Origin: Vallitalea okinawensis
GTDB taxonomy: Bacteria; Bacillota; Clostridia; Lachnospirales; PQDH01
Length of the DNA: 64,000 nucleotides
Assembly: GCF_002964605.1 (NCBI RefSeq)
Contig: NZ_PQDH01000006.1
Span: forward strand, 281,665-345,664
Reading direction: 5' to 3'
Shown: positions 47,391 through 56,115 of the stretch, piece by piece
Layout of the letters: each line of letters starts with the position of its first letter
Numbering within the stretch: the first letter of the stretch is position 1
Notes under the pieces: generated by a model
Database searches by the model: none
What the model was told of the DNA's origin: nothing
The model's input: only the letters and a program-made list of their open reading frames with translations
Position numbers and translations under genes: made by a program

Positions 47391-47514
47391 ATAATTCCTA
47401 TCCTTGAATAAATCTTAGACTAAAACTATCCTAAAAGGAGAAGCTCTGGACATCCTCTCCTTTCAGGATAATAAACGACATCATGATAGATACTAACTTG
47501 TAGGAGGTGAGGGA

Positions 47515-48249
47515 ATGGTAACGGGAAAAATACATTCCATTGAAACCTGTGGTACTGTTGATGGTCCAGGTATTCGTTATGTTATTTTTACACAAGGCTG
47601 TCCATTAAGATGCCAGTATTGTCATAATCCAGATACCTGGAAGCTGGATAATGGTAAGAGTATAACCACCAGTGAACTCATAGAGGATATTATTAAATAT
47701 AAGTCCTATATGAAATTCTCTAAGGGTGGAGTAACAGCATCTGGTGGCGATCCACTTTTACAACCTGAGTTTGTTAAAGATCTCTTCAAACGCTGTCAAG
47801 AAGAAGGTATACACACTGCTTTGGATACATCGGGATTTATAGATGTTGATACTGTAAAGGATGTACTAGAGTACACGGATCTTGTCTTACTTGATATAAA
47901 AAACATGGACCCAAAACGGTATACAGAAATTACTAAGGTTTCTTTAGCCCCTACCTTAAAATTCGCCAATTATCTGAAGGAAATCAATAAGCCTCTATGG
48001 GTGAGATATGTGTTGGTACCCGGACTTAGTGATAATATAGATGCCATAAAGGCTTTAGGTGAATACCTTCAGAGCTTTGACAACCTAGAAAAACTAGAGA
48101 TCTTACCTTTCCACAAAATGGGTGAATACAAGTGGGAAGAACTTGGATATAAATATACGTTGAGTGAAACAAAAGAACCAGATAAAAACTTATTAGATGA
48201 AGTAATTGATCTATTAAATAGCTATGACCTACCTGTACAACTCCACTAA
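47515..48249 (+). CDS. pflA: Pyruvate formate-lyase activating enzyme
   Basis: 244 residues, a radical SAM protein. The iron-sulfur motif C-x3-C-x2-C is in TQGCPLRCQYCHNPDTW; GGVTASGGDPLLQPEF holds the SAM-binding Gly-rich stretch. It makes the glycyl radical on PflB. Its length matches PflA without an extra ferredoxin domain. GGAGGTGAGGGA precedes the ATG. It lies directly after pflB and ends at a palindrome shared with the convergent acetyltransferase gene. Confidence 0.97.
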   Translation: MVTGKIHSIETCGTVDGPGIRYVIFTQGCPLRCQYCHNPDTWKLDNGKSITTSELIEDIIKYKSYMKFSKGGVTASGGDPLLQPEFVKDLFKRCQEEGIHTALDTSGFIDVDTVKDVLEYTDLVLLDIKNMDPKRYTEITKVSLAPTLKFANYLKEINKPLWVRYVLVPGLSDNIDAIKALGEYLQSFDNLEKLEILPFHKMGEYKWEELGYKYTLSETKEPDKNLLDEVIDLLNSYDLPVQLH

Positions 48250-48274
48250 AAAAGCGACCTAGGTCGCTTTTTTT
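48248..48274. terminator. Bidirectional terminator between pflA and the acetyltransferase gene
   Basis: AAAAAAGCGACCT/AGGTCGCTTTTTTT is a perfect palindrome with A/T tracts on both sides. The pflA stop and the acetyltransferase stop both touch it. Confidence 0.85.
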
Positions 48275-48825
48275 GTATCTACTTTCTTTATAATCTTAGC
48301 TGGATTACCTGCTACTACTACATTAGATGGTACATCTTTTGTAACTACACTTCCTGCTCCAACGACAGATCCTTTACCAATTGTTACACCAGGTAGAATA
48401 ACAGCACTGGCACCAATCCATACATCATCTTCTATTTTGATAGGTTTACTGAACTCCAGCCCTTCTCTTCTTTCTTGTGGATCTAATGGATGACAAGCTG
48501 CTGCAATCTGCACATGAGGTCCAATCATGACATAATCACCAATATCCACCTTATTAGCATCCAGAATAACACAGTTATGATTAGCAAAGAAGCGTTTACC
48601 CACTTTAATGTTATATCCATAAGCGCAATAAAAAGGTGCTTCAATATAAGCTGTATCATCGCAATTCATCAGTTCTTTGAAATAATTCATCCTATCTTTA
48701 ACCTTTAATGGATCCAATTGATTGATGCTATGACATAAGGATTTTGCTTTCTGCCGATCTTTATCTAACTCTGAATCAAAAACTGAGTAATATTCTCCTG
48801 CTATCATTTTTTCTTTCTCAGTCAT
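48259..48825 (-). CDS. Maltose/galactoside O-acetyltransferase-like protein
   Basis: 188 residues from the ATG at 48825 (AGGTGATATTAAAA upstream; a GTG at 48837 lies inside the ribosome site). The N-terminal Mac domain ([17 protein letters not shown]) is followed by hexapeptide repeats forming a left-handed beta-helix ([41 protein letters not shown]). The His in AACHPLD is the catalytic residue. It acetylates sugars using acetyl-CoA. It is a lone gene. Confidence 0.94.
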   Translation of the reverse strand: MTEKEKMIAGEYYSVFDSELDKDRQKAKSLCHSINQLDPLKVKDRMNYFKELMNCDDTAYIEAPFYCAYGYNIKVGKRFFANHNCVILDANKVDIGDYVMIGPHVQIAAACHPLDPQERREGLEFSKPIKIEDDVWIGASAVILPGVTIGKGSVVGAGSVVTKDVPSNVVVAGNPAKIIKKVDTKKAT

Positions 48826-49078
48826 TTTTAATATCACCTCTCTAAAATATTTATATTAATTGACCAAAGGACTTTAACATTATTAGGGTTTAATGAAAAA
48901 TCTCAATGCAATACTCCCATAAGGTTTACGATTCTTTGTAAAGAAAATTTAATAATTCTTGTTGTAATTGACTATAATATATATAGGTTTAATTAAAGTG
49001 ATTAATCTCACCATACAAAGAAAAATATATTGGATTTTATTAGAAAAATAATAAAAAACAAGTTCAATATATAGTATG

Positions 49079-49097
49079 AATGAAAACTGTTTTCATT
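49079..49097. promoter_or_regulatory. Palindrome upstream of the ferredoxin promoter
   Basis: AATGAAAAC-T-GTTTTCATT is a perfect 9-1-9 palindrome about 47 bases before the -35. The TGAAAAC-N-GTTTTCA core has the 7-1-7 geometry used by Fur-family regulators. Its function is unproven. No other gene-like feature is seen in 48826-49143. Confidence 0.4.
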
Positions 49098-49143
49098 ATT
49101 ATTCCATGAACAGAAAAATTATAACTAAAACTCAAATTTTTAC

Positions 49144-49172
49144 TTGTATTGTAGTCAATCTTGTTATAAAAT
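49144..49172 (+). promoter_or_regulatory. Promoter of the ferredoxin gene
   Basis: TTGTAT (49144-49149), 17-base spacer, TAAAAT (49167-49172), 36 bases before the start codon. Confidence 0.65.
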
Positions 49173-49193
49173 AAGCCTGTAAATAAAAAATAA

Positions 49194-49376
<183 letters not shown>

Positions 49377-49400
49377 TAAGTAAACGACTTAAAGTCGTCA

Positions 49401-49424
49401 AACGCTACTTTTGTAGCGTTTTTT
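49401..49424 (+). terminator. Terminator of the ferredoxin gene
   Basis: AACGCTAC/GTAGCGTT with a TTTT loop and a T-run. A small hairpin ACGACTT/AAGTCGT precedes it at 49384-49398. Confidence 0.9.
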
Positions 49425-49542
49425 ATTTTGCAATCTTGTAAGTCTCAATTAAACTACTCTAGGATATCTATAGGGGATAGACTTTAAGATATTTATACAA
49501 ATACAATAGGAGCCTATGGTTTCCATAAGCTCCATTATCATT

Positions 49543-50874
49543 TTACTCATTTTGCAAGTTAGCAAACTTTGTATATTGACCAAGCCATGCTAAATGAATT
49601 GTTCCTGTTGGACCATTCCTTTGTTTGGCTATAATTAATTCGCCTTGATTTTTAGCTTCTGTATCAGGATTATAATACTCATCTCTATAAAGGAACATCA
49701 CCACATCAGCATCCTGCTCAATGGCGCCAGATTCCCTCAGATCCGAAAGCATAGGTCTGTGGTCCGCTCTTGATTCACAAGCTCTTGATAACTGAGATAA
49801 TGCTACTACAGGTGCACTTACTTCCCTAGCTAATGCTTTTAGGGATCTGGATATCTCTGAAATCTCTTGTTGCCTGGATTCAATTTTACCGGCACCAGTC
49901 ATTAACTGTAAATAATCAATTAAGATAAGACCTAAACCCTTTTCCATTTTAAGCTTACGGCATTTGGCTCGCATATCCATAATATTGATACCTGGTGTAT
50001 CATCAATATATATAGGTGCTTCTGATAAGGGCCCCATTGCTCTAGCAATACGAATCCAGTCTTCATCTTCTAAACCACCTGTACGTAATTTCTGAGCGTC
50101 AACCATCGCTTCTGAACAAAGCATCCTGTTAACTAATTGTTCCTTAGACATCTCCAAACTAAATATAGCCGTTGGTACATTACCTTTTAAAGCCGCAAAT
50201 TGAGCTACATTTAGGGCAAAGGCTGTTTTACCCATTGAAGGTCTAGCAGCGATTAAAACCATATCAGATGGCTGTAAACCAGCTGTCTTATAATCTAAAT
50301 CATAGAAACCTGTAGCAATACCTGTAACACTATCAGAATTTCTTGCTGAGGCTTCAATTTTATCAAATGATTTCAATAGAATTTCATGTATATGTGAAAA
50401 ATCCTCTGAGCGTCTACCTTGAGATATATTAAAAATATCTTCTTCAGCCTGACTCATAATGACATCAAGATCTTCTTGACCACCATAACTAAGGGCAGCA
50501 ATATTATCGCTAGCTTTAATCAGACGACGTAACATAGCTTTATCTTCAACAATCTTCACATATTGTTTAATGTGTACAGATGTTGGTACCGATGCAGCCA
50601 AGTCGGATAAATAATTAATACCTCCAATTTGATCTAGTACTCCCTTTTCTTCAATCCGAGTTTTAAGGGTAACCAAATCTACAGGTGAATTCTTTTGATA
50701 AAGCTCTATCATGGCATCGTAAATAATTTTGTGATCTGGACGATAAAAATCATCACCACTTAATACTTCTGATGCTGAAGCAATGGCATCCCTATCAATT
50801 AACATTGAACCTAGAACTGATTGTTCTGCCTCGACGCTATGAGGAGGTATTCGCCTAATATTGTTTTCTTCCAT
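49543..50874 (-). CDS. dnaB: Replicative DNA helicase
   Basis: 443 residues, the usual length. The N-terminal DnaB domain (RIPPHSVEAEQSVLGSMLID) is followed by a RecA-like helicase core: Walker A ARPSMGKTAF, Walker B LILIDYLQLM, and QQEISEISRSLKALARE plus QLSRACESR near the C-terminal end. It unwinds DNA at the fork. It is downstream of gdpP and rplI in the conserved Firmicute order (gdpP-rplI-dnaB), 19 bases after rplI. No intein is seen. Confidence 0.98.
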   Translation of the reverse strand: MEENNIRRIPPHSVEAEQSVLGSMLIDRDAIASASEVLSGDDFYRPDHKIIYDAMIELYQKNSPVDLVTLKTRIEEKGVLDQIGGINYLSDLAASVPTSVHIKQYVKIVEDKAMLRRLIKASDNIAALSYGGQEDLDVIMSQAEEDIFNISQGRRSEDFSHIHEILLKSFDKIEASARNSDSVTGIATGFYDLDYKTAGLQPSDMVLIAARPSMGKTAFALNVAQFAALKGNVPTAIFSLEMSKEQLVNRMLCSEAMVDAQKLRTGGLEDEDWIRIARAMGPLSEAPIYIDDTPGINIMDMRAKCRKLKMEKGLGLILIDYLQLMTGAGKIESRQQEISEISRSLKALAREVSAPVVALSQLSRACESRADHRPMLSDLRESGAIEQDADVVMFLYRDEYYNPDTEAKNQGELIIAKQRNGPTGTIHLAWLGQYTKFANLQNE

Positions 50875-50893
50875 AGCAGCACCTCGATGTTTT

Positions 50894-51340
50894 CTATAAT
50901 TCTTTAACTGTAACTGTCAATTCTCCCATTACCTTAGGATGAATTTTGATTGGTATAATATGATTACCTAGTGAACGGATAGGTTCATCTAATTGGAATT
51001 TCTTTTTATCTAAAGAAAGCTTAAGTTGATCTTTAGCTGCCTTTGCAATTTCCTTAGTCGTAACAGAACCAAATAATCTGCCACCTTCACCTGCTTTAAC
51101 ACTAATGACAACTTTTTTCTCTTTTAATTCTTCTGCTAACTGTTTAGCAGCCTCAAATTCTTCTTGCTTTCTCTTATTATCTGCTTTTTCTTTTAACATT
51201 AAATCATTTTTTGCTGATTTGGTCGCTTCTACCCCTAATTTTTTAGGTAATATATAATTTTTGGCATAGCCATCACTTACTTTAACTAACTCACCTTTTT
51301 TACCAAGTTTTTTTACATCTTGTAATAAAATTATCTCCAC
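50894..51340 (-). CDS. rplI: 50S ribosomal protein L9
   Basis: 148 residues from GTG at 51340, which has AAGGAGGAAATTAAC upstream and gives the normal L9 length; the open frame upstream is inside gdpP. The N-terminal RNA-binding domain (EIILLQDVKKLGKKGELVKV, YAKNYILPKKLGVEAT) is followed by the long connecting helix and the C-terminal domain (SVTTKEIAKA). The ribosome site overlaps the last codons of gdpP, so the two genes are coupled. Confidence 0.97.
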   Translation of the reverse strand: MEIILLQDVKKLGKKGELVKVSDGYAKNYILPKKLGVEATKSAKNDLMLKEKADNKRKQEEFEAAKQLAEELKEKKVVISVKAGEGGRLFGSVTTKEIAKAAKDQLKLSLDKKKFQLDEPIRSLGNHIIPIKIHPKVMGELTVTVKEL

Positions 51341-51341
51341 G

Positions 51342-53396
51342 TTAATTTCCTCCTTGTAAATAATCTTCGATTGCCAATTTGAGTACATTCACAGCACTAT
51401 CCATTGATTCATCTCTAAGCTGAGCTCCAGCCACTGTTAAGTGTCCACCCCCGCCTAGTTTTTCCATAATCAATTGGACGTTAAAGTCACCAAAAGATCT
51501 TGCACTAATCATAATAACGCCATCCACTTCACAAAGTACGAATGAAGCTCGTATTCCTTCTATATTCAATAATTCATCAGCCGCCTGTGCTGATAAAATA
51601 ATAGGCTCATCAACGCCAACTGGACATGTTGAAATAGCAAGATTCCCCTTATAGGTCTCTGCATCTCTTACAATCGTAGTTTTAGCTCTATAAGAATACA
51701 TACTACTCTTAAATAGTTCTCGAACCCGTACACTATCTGCACCATGTCTTCTCAGGAATGCAGCAGCTTCAAAGGTTCTAACACCAGTTTTAACTGTAAA
51801 ATTCTTTGTATCCATAGCTATCCCTGCAAATAATGCATCTGCTTCAACATCTTTTAATTTTACTTTCTCAATCATGTATTGTAAGATTTCAGTAATCATT
51901 TCACATGTAGAGGATGCATAGGGTTCTACATAACTGATCACTGGATTTTGTATATACTCAACACTGGTTCTATGATGGTCAAATACAACAATATTCTTAT
52001 TCAGCTCCAGTAATTCTGGACATTCTACATAACTTGGTCGATTAACGTCTACAACAACCATTAATGTCTTATCACCTGATAAATTAACAGCTTCCACTTT
52101 ATCTATAATCATATCTTCTTCATAGTCCTTTTCTAAAAGAAGACGTTGATACAGTAGATTAACGGCACTCTCTGAGCTATTTAGAACAATATGGGCTGGC
52201 TTATCTAGGAGTTTACACCCTCTGTATACGCCGATAGCAGCACCAAAGGCATCAATATCAGCATTAATATGACCCATGATAAGAACACGATCAGATTCCT
52301 CGATTAATTCTCTAAATGCATAGGCTTTAATACGAGCTTTAACACGTGTACTTTTCTCTACCCCTTTTGTCTTACCACCATAGAAAACATAACGATCATT
52401 ATTTTTAATAACGGCTTGGTCACCACCACGACCTAACGCAAGGTCTATAGCAGCTCTTGCGAATTCCATTAACTCTGATAATTCCTTCCCTCCTACACCT
52501 ATACCAATACTAAGTGTTACAGGAAGTTCATTACCTAAATTAATTTTACGCATTTCATCTAGAATACTGAATTTGTTTTCCTCTAATATACGTAAACTCT
52601 TGTTTGGAAACAGAACAATAAACTTATCTTTTTCAAGTTTTCTAACCACACCATGTAGTTCCAGAGCCATATCACTAAGCTTTTTATAAATCATAGCTTC
52701 AATCAATGGTTTCCTTACATCATCAACACTTTGCATAACCTCATCATAATTATCGATTAACATAATAGATATCAACGTCTGTTGATCAATATTCTCTTGC
52801 TTTAAGTGAATAATGTCTGTTATATCATGAAACCATAAGGCATATAAGTGATTTGAATTAACTAGAAGCTCTTTCTTCTTCGTTTTACTTTTTGTATTTA
52901 CCTCTATTAATTTGCTTTTAACAACATAATAATTATTATTTAACATGATGTCTTTTTCAAAAGACATATTATCATCTTTTGGTAGTTGGTCAACGTGAAC
53001 ATCTTTAATAAGTGCATGGATGTTTTTATTTTGCAGTTTGATCTCGATATCCTCTTCTTCTAAGAATAGTCCTTCAAAGCTTTTGTTGTACCATCTAATT
53101 GATCCATCAAGGTCAACTAATACATAAGGTAAATTCAAATTTGCAATAAAGTTCTTCTGTATATGACTTAAATTTAAGGCATAGTCATTAACATAGTTAA
53201 CAAGATACTTTCTCGTAATGCGATATGCAACAAATGTGATTATCCCTAAAACTAAAAAAATAATTAGATTAATGATACCCCATACTTCATTGAAGTAAAA
53301 AGATACAAGGACGATAATCAATGAAATTGCTGCATAGACATAAAAGAGTCTTAAATAAAACTCTACTCTTTTACTCAACTTATTTGAGTGATCCAT
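51342..53396 (-). CDS. gdpP: Cyclic-di-AMP phosphodiesterase GdpP
   Basis: 684 residues: two membrane helices (about 12-58), a PAS-like domain, a degenerate GGDEF domain (residues about 205-325, with ATPase-like function in the family), then DHH (GHINADIDAFGAAIG, VVFDHHRTS) and DHHA1 (GGGGHLTVAGAQ) domains. It degrades c-di-AMP and thereby affects cell-wall stress and potassium balance. GGGGGTTTATT precedes the ATG. It heads the gdpP-rplI-dnaB operon. Confidence 0.96.
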   Translation of the reverse strand: MDHSNKLSKRVEFYLRLFYVYAAISLIIVLVSFYFNEVWGIINLIIFLVLGIITFVAYRITRKYLVNYVNDYALNLSHIQKNFIANLNLPYVLVDLDGSIRWYNKSFEGLFLEEEDIEIKLQNKNIHALIKDVHVDQLPKDDNMSFEKDIMLNNNYYVVKSKLIEVNTKSKTKKKELLVNSNHLYALWFHDITDIIHLKQENIDQQTLISIMLIDNYDEVMQSVDDVRKPLIEAMIYKKLSDMALELHGVVRKLEKDKFIVLFPNKSLRILEENKFSILDEMRKINLGNELPVTLSIGIGVGGKELSELMEFARAAIDLALGRGGDQAVIKNNDRYVFYGGKTKGVEKSTRVKARIKAYAFRELIEESDRVLIMGHINADIDAFGAAIGVYRGCKLLDKPAHIVLNSSESAVNLLYQRLLLEKDYEEDMIIDKVEAVNLSGDKTLMVVVDVNRPSYVECPELLELNKNIVVFDHHRTSVEYIQNPVISYVEPYASSTCEMITEILQYMIEKVKLKDVEADALFAGIAMDTKNFTVKTGVRTFEAAAFLRRHGADSVRVRELFKSSMYSYRAKTTIVRDAETYKGNLAISTCPVGVDEPIILSAQAADELLNIEGIRASFVLCEVDGVIMISARSFGDFNVQLIMEKLGGGGHLTVAGAQLRDESMDSAVNVLKLAIEDYLQGGN

Positions 53397-53513
53397 AATA
53401 AACCCCCTTTAATCGAGGTAAAACTACTACAATTATATCATAAATCTTTCAATAATAAAAATCTATAATTATTTATACCCATTTCATTTCTCTCTATTTC
53501 AGTCTTTTAGGCT

Positions 53514-53828
53514 TTACATCGAAAAATGAGTTAGTAATTCTTTTAAGTCTGCAGCCCAATTTTCTTTATTACTATCTTCTATCAATGTATATTTAAGTTT
53601 TTTTATAATTTCTCTATTCAATAGTTCATAATCTGTCCCCATTTGTTTCGATAGCAAATAAGTAATTATAACAAGATCTGTGAAAAGATCTATATATTTT
53701 TCTTTAGAAACACCCTTATTTTCAGCCATATATGTATATAGATGGGCAACGTCCATGAGTAATTGGCTTTTAAGTCCCTCAATTGCATTTATTTTTTGTG
53801 TTATTTCAATTTCATAAGGAGCAAACAA
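53514..53828 (-). CDS. MazG-like family protein
   Basis: 104 residues from TTG at 53828, chosen because AAAGAGGTGTATCT precedes it; an earlier TTG has no ribosome site. It is all-helical (ITQKINAIEGLKSQLLMDVA, VITYLLSKQMGTDYELLNRE), resembling the short clostridial MazG-like proteins with an NTP-pyrophosphatase fold, but the usual metal-binding ExxE/ExxD pattern is not complete, so catalysis is doubtful. It lies upstream of gdpP in the same direction, 117 bases apart. Confidence 0.55.
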   Translation of the reverse strand: MFAPYEIEITQKINAIEGLKSQLLMDVAHLYTYMAENKGVSKEKYIDLFTDLVIITYLLSKQMGTDYELLNREIIKKLKYTLIEDSNKENWAADLKELLTHFSM

Positions 53829-54018
53829 AAGATACACCTCTTTCAACAAACTTTGAGTTTCTTACTCCTACTCATTATATCATGATTAAGGTATATTTTC
53901 CATATTTAAACAATTATTAATATAATTTTATTTTTGCTGTATTTGTAGTATAATAAAGTAAATAGAAACCTTTAGAATGAAAAAAACCTAGAAATCAGTA
54001 CATGAACGGAGTGATTTT

Positions 54019-54348
54019 ATGTCAAAATTCTTTGACAGAGAAGCGGAAAATTTAGCCGAAACCCTACCTGAAGAATCTGTTACAGAAACTCTGTCATCTT
54101 TCTATAAAGTATTTGGCGACCAAACGCGGATAAAAATATTGTTCCTACTGCTAAAGAAAGAGTTATGCGTTAATGATATTGCGTTATTACTTCATATGAA
54201 TCAACCTGCTGTATCCCATCAATTGCGCATACTTAGACAGAATAAAATCGTTAAATGTCGCAAGGAAGGAAAACTTAGTTATTATTCTTTAGATGATGAG
54301 CATGTATCCAACATCATCGAACAAGGAATCCAACATATAACCCATTAA
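54019..54348 (+). CDS. ArsR/SmtB family metal sensor with alpha-5 zinc site
   Basis: 109 residues with a winged helix (VNDIALLLHMNQPAVSHQLR). The alpha-3 Cys pair of arsenic sensors is not complete (ELCVNDI has one Cys). The C-terminal helix instead contains D-x-H-x10-H-x2-H (DDEHVSNIIEQGIQHITH), the alpha-5 zinc-binding motif of CzrA/SmtB. It is therefore probably a zinc or other divalent-metal-responsive repressor. It begins an operon with an AraC regulator and a GDPD, without any metal exporter nearby. GGAGTGATTTT precedes the ATG. Confidence 0.92.
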   Translation: MSKFFDREAENLAETLPEESVTETLSSFYKVFGDQTRIKILFLLLKKELCVNDIALLLHMNQPAVSHQLRILRQNKIVKCRKEGKLSYYSLDDEHVSNIIEQGIQHITH

Positions 54349-54364
54349 AAGTGTGGTGTAATTA

Positions 54365-55249
54365 ATGTCAAATATTTATGACACTTTCTTTGAAGAAATG
54401 GATATGCCAGATTATAGCTTCCCTATAAAGATTCATCCAACTTTTAAGTTGAGAAAGAATAAAAAAATGATTGTCAATCACTGGCACCCTCACATCGAGC
54501 TATTGTTCTTTACATCTGGGAAGGCTGAAATGACTATAGGCTTAGATTCTTTTCAAGTGGAAGAACATGATTTAGTTATCGTTAACAGTAATGAGATGCA
54601 TTCAGGTATAAGTTTATCTGATGAATTAGAATATTATTGTATTATATTTGATACTGCTTTGTTAAAAAGTTCTTCATCGGATCCTTGTGATAAAAAATTT
54701 ATTTTACCATTAATTAATAATCAGTTATTATTTACTAATAAGATCAATATGAACAAAGATGTTAATGCATGTATTCATACGATTATTAAAGAATATAGTA
54801 CAAAGAATTTAGGCTATGAGCTTCAGATTAAAGGCTGTTTATACACTTTAATATCCTTACTCATAAGACATTATACAAAGGACTATTTATCTGAAGAGCA
54901 GCTGCATAAAAGAGATAAGAATTTGAAACGCATTAACCCAATCTTAGATCATATTGAAATTAATTCAAGTCAAAAAATGACTATCGATGAGTTAGCAAAT
55001 ATGGCTAATATGAGTCGCTATCATTTTTGTAGAGTCTTTAAAGAAACGACCTCTAAGTCACCCGGTGATTACATTAATCAGATACGCATTAATAAGGCCG
55101 AACATTTACTTAAAAACAGTACTCTCAATGTTACTGAAGTTGCTATGGAAACAGGTTTTAATGATCTGAACTATTTTAGCCGTCTTTTTAAAAAGTATAA
55201 GGATATCACACCATCCTCACTTATCAATACTGGGGATCGTAATCATTAG
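54365..55249 (+). CDS. AraC family regulator in the ArsR-GDPD operon
   Basis: 294 residues. An N-terminal cupin (NHWHPHIELLFFTSGKAEMT) and a C-terminal AraC double helix-turn-helix (MTIDELANMANMSRYHFCRV; LNVTEVAMETGFNDLNYFSR) are clear. It lies 17 bases after the ArsR gene and 12 bases before GDPD, so the three are co-transcribed. It probably senses a small ligand, perhaps a sugar or a glycerophosphodiester product (inference). Confidence 0.92.
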   Translation: MSNIYDTFFEEMDMPDYSFPIKIHPTFKLRKNKKMIVNHWHPHIELLFFTSGKAEMTIGLDSFQVEEHDLVIVNSNEMHSGISLSDELEYYCIIFDTALLKSSSSDPCDKKFILPLINNQLLFTNKINMNKDVNACIHTIIKEYSTKNLGYELQIKGCLYTLISLLIRHYTKDYLSEEQLHKRDKNLKRINPILDHIEINSSQKMTIDELANMANMSRYHFCRVFKETTSKSPGDYINQIRINKAEHLLKNSTLNVTEVAMETGFNDLNYFSRLFKKYKDITPSSLINTGDRNH

Positions 55250-55260
55250 GAGGGATTTAT

Positions 55261-55983
55261 ATGTCATTCATTTTTGGCCATCGAGGCTCATCAGGAGAAT
55301 ATCCTGAAAATACTATGCTTGCTTTTGAAAAAGCAATTGAACAAGATTGTGACGGTATCGAACTGGATATTCACTTAACAAAGGATCAAAAGCTTATCGT
55401 TTGTCATGACTTTACTCTAGATCGTACTACAAATGGATCAGGGTATATTAAAAACTTTACTATGGAAGAATTACAAACTTTAGATGCTGGTAGTTGGAAA
55501 AATCCTAGTTTCAGCCATTGTTATCTGCCATCATTAGAAGAGGTTTTTGATTTGATACGTGGTACTGAACTCTTACTGAATATAGAATTTAAAGCTGGCA
55601 GTGTTGAATATCCCCATATTGAAGAAAAGGTTATCGAACTCATAAATACTTATAAAATCAAAGATCAATGTCTTTTATCATCCTTTGATCATTATTGTCT
55701 CCTAAGGTTACGTTCATTAGATCTAGAAATCTATACAGGAGTATTGCATCAATGTTCTATGGTTGATTCTTGGCTTTATGCTGATAAGTTAAAAGCTAAT
55801 GCACTCCACCCTTATTACATAACAATAACCGAAGAAGTTGTGAAGCAATGTAGTCAGTATGGAAAAGATATCAATACATATACCGTTAACAAGTTAGATG
55901 ATGCCATTAAGTTATCCAAAGCAGGGGTCAATGCTATTATAACGGATTATCCTCAAATGAAAAAAGAAATTATAAAAGTTTAA
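55261..55983 (+). CDS. Glycerophosphodiester phosphodiesterase
   Basis: 240 residues. It hydrolyses glycerophosphodiesters to glycerol-3-phosphate and an alcohol. Motifs: FGHRGSSGEYPENTMLAFEK with the catalytic His, Arg and Glu; IELDIHLTKD with the metal-binding Glu and Asp; and VCHDFTLDRTTNGSG with the second catalytic His. There is no signal peptide, so it is cytoplasmic. AGGAGGGATTTAT precedes the ATG, and it is the last gene of the ArsR-AraC-GDPD operon. Confidence 0.95.
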   Translation: MSFIFGHRGSSGEYPENTMLAFEKAIEQDCDGIELDIHLTKDQKLIVCHDFTLDRTTNGSGYIKNFTMEELQTLDAGSWKNPSFSHCYLPSLEEVFDLIRGTELLLNIEFKAGSVEYPHIEEKVIELINTYKIKDQCLLSSFDHYCLLRLRSLDLEIYTGVLHQCSMVDSWLYADKLKANALHPYYITITEEVVKQCSQYGKDINTYTVNKLDDAIKLSKAGVNAIITDYPQMKKEIIKV

Positions 55984-55992
55984 ATTTATAAG

Positions 55993-56039
55993 AGAATGTC
56001 TCATATTAGAAGCGAATCACTAAGGAGACATTCTTTTTT
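55993..56039 (+). terminator. Terminator of the ArsR-AraC-GDPD operon
   Basis: AGAATGTCTC/GAGACATTCT (10 pairs, 22-base loop) followed by TTTTT, 10 bases after the GDPD stop. Confidence 0.8.
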
Positions 56040-56073
56040 ATGCTTTAAAAATAGTAATAAGTATTTTCTGTTC

Positions 56074-56108
56074 AAAAAGAGAAGACGAACCCATTAGGGC
56101 TCGCCTCT
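56074..56108 (-). terminator. Terminator of the ABC exporter gene
   Basis: Minus-strand stem AGAGGCGAGCCC/GGGTTCGTCTTCT (with G-U pairs) around TAAT, followed by TTTTTG, right after the exporter stop. Confidence 0.65.
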
Positions 56109-56115
56109 GTCCTAT

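Noticed and set aside
47433..47463. AAAGGAGA/TCTCCTTT hairpin between pflB and pflA
   Set aside because: There is no T-run after it; it may reduce pflA expression or stabilise pflB mRNA, but the evidence is too weak to list as a terminator.
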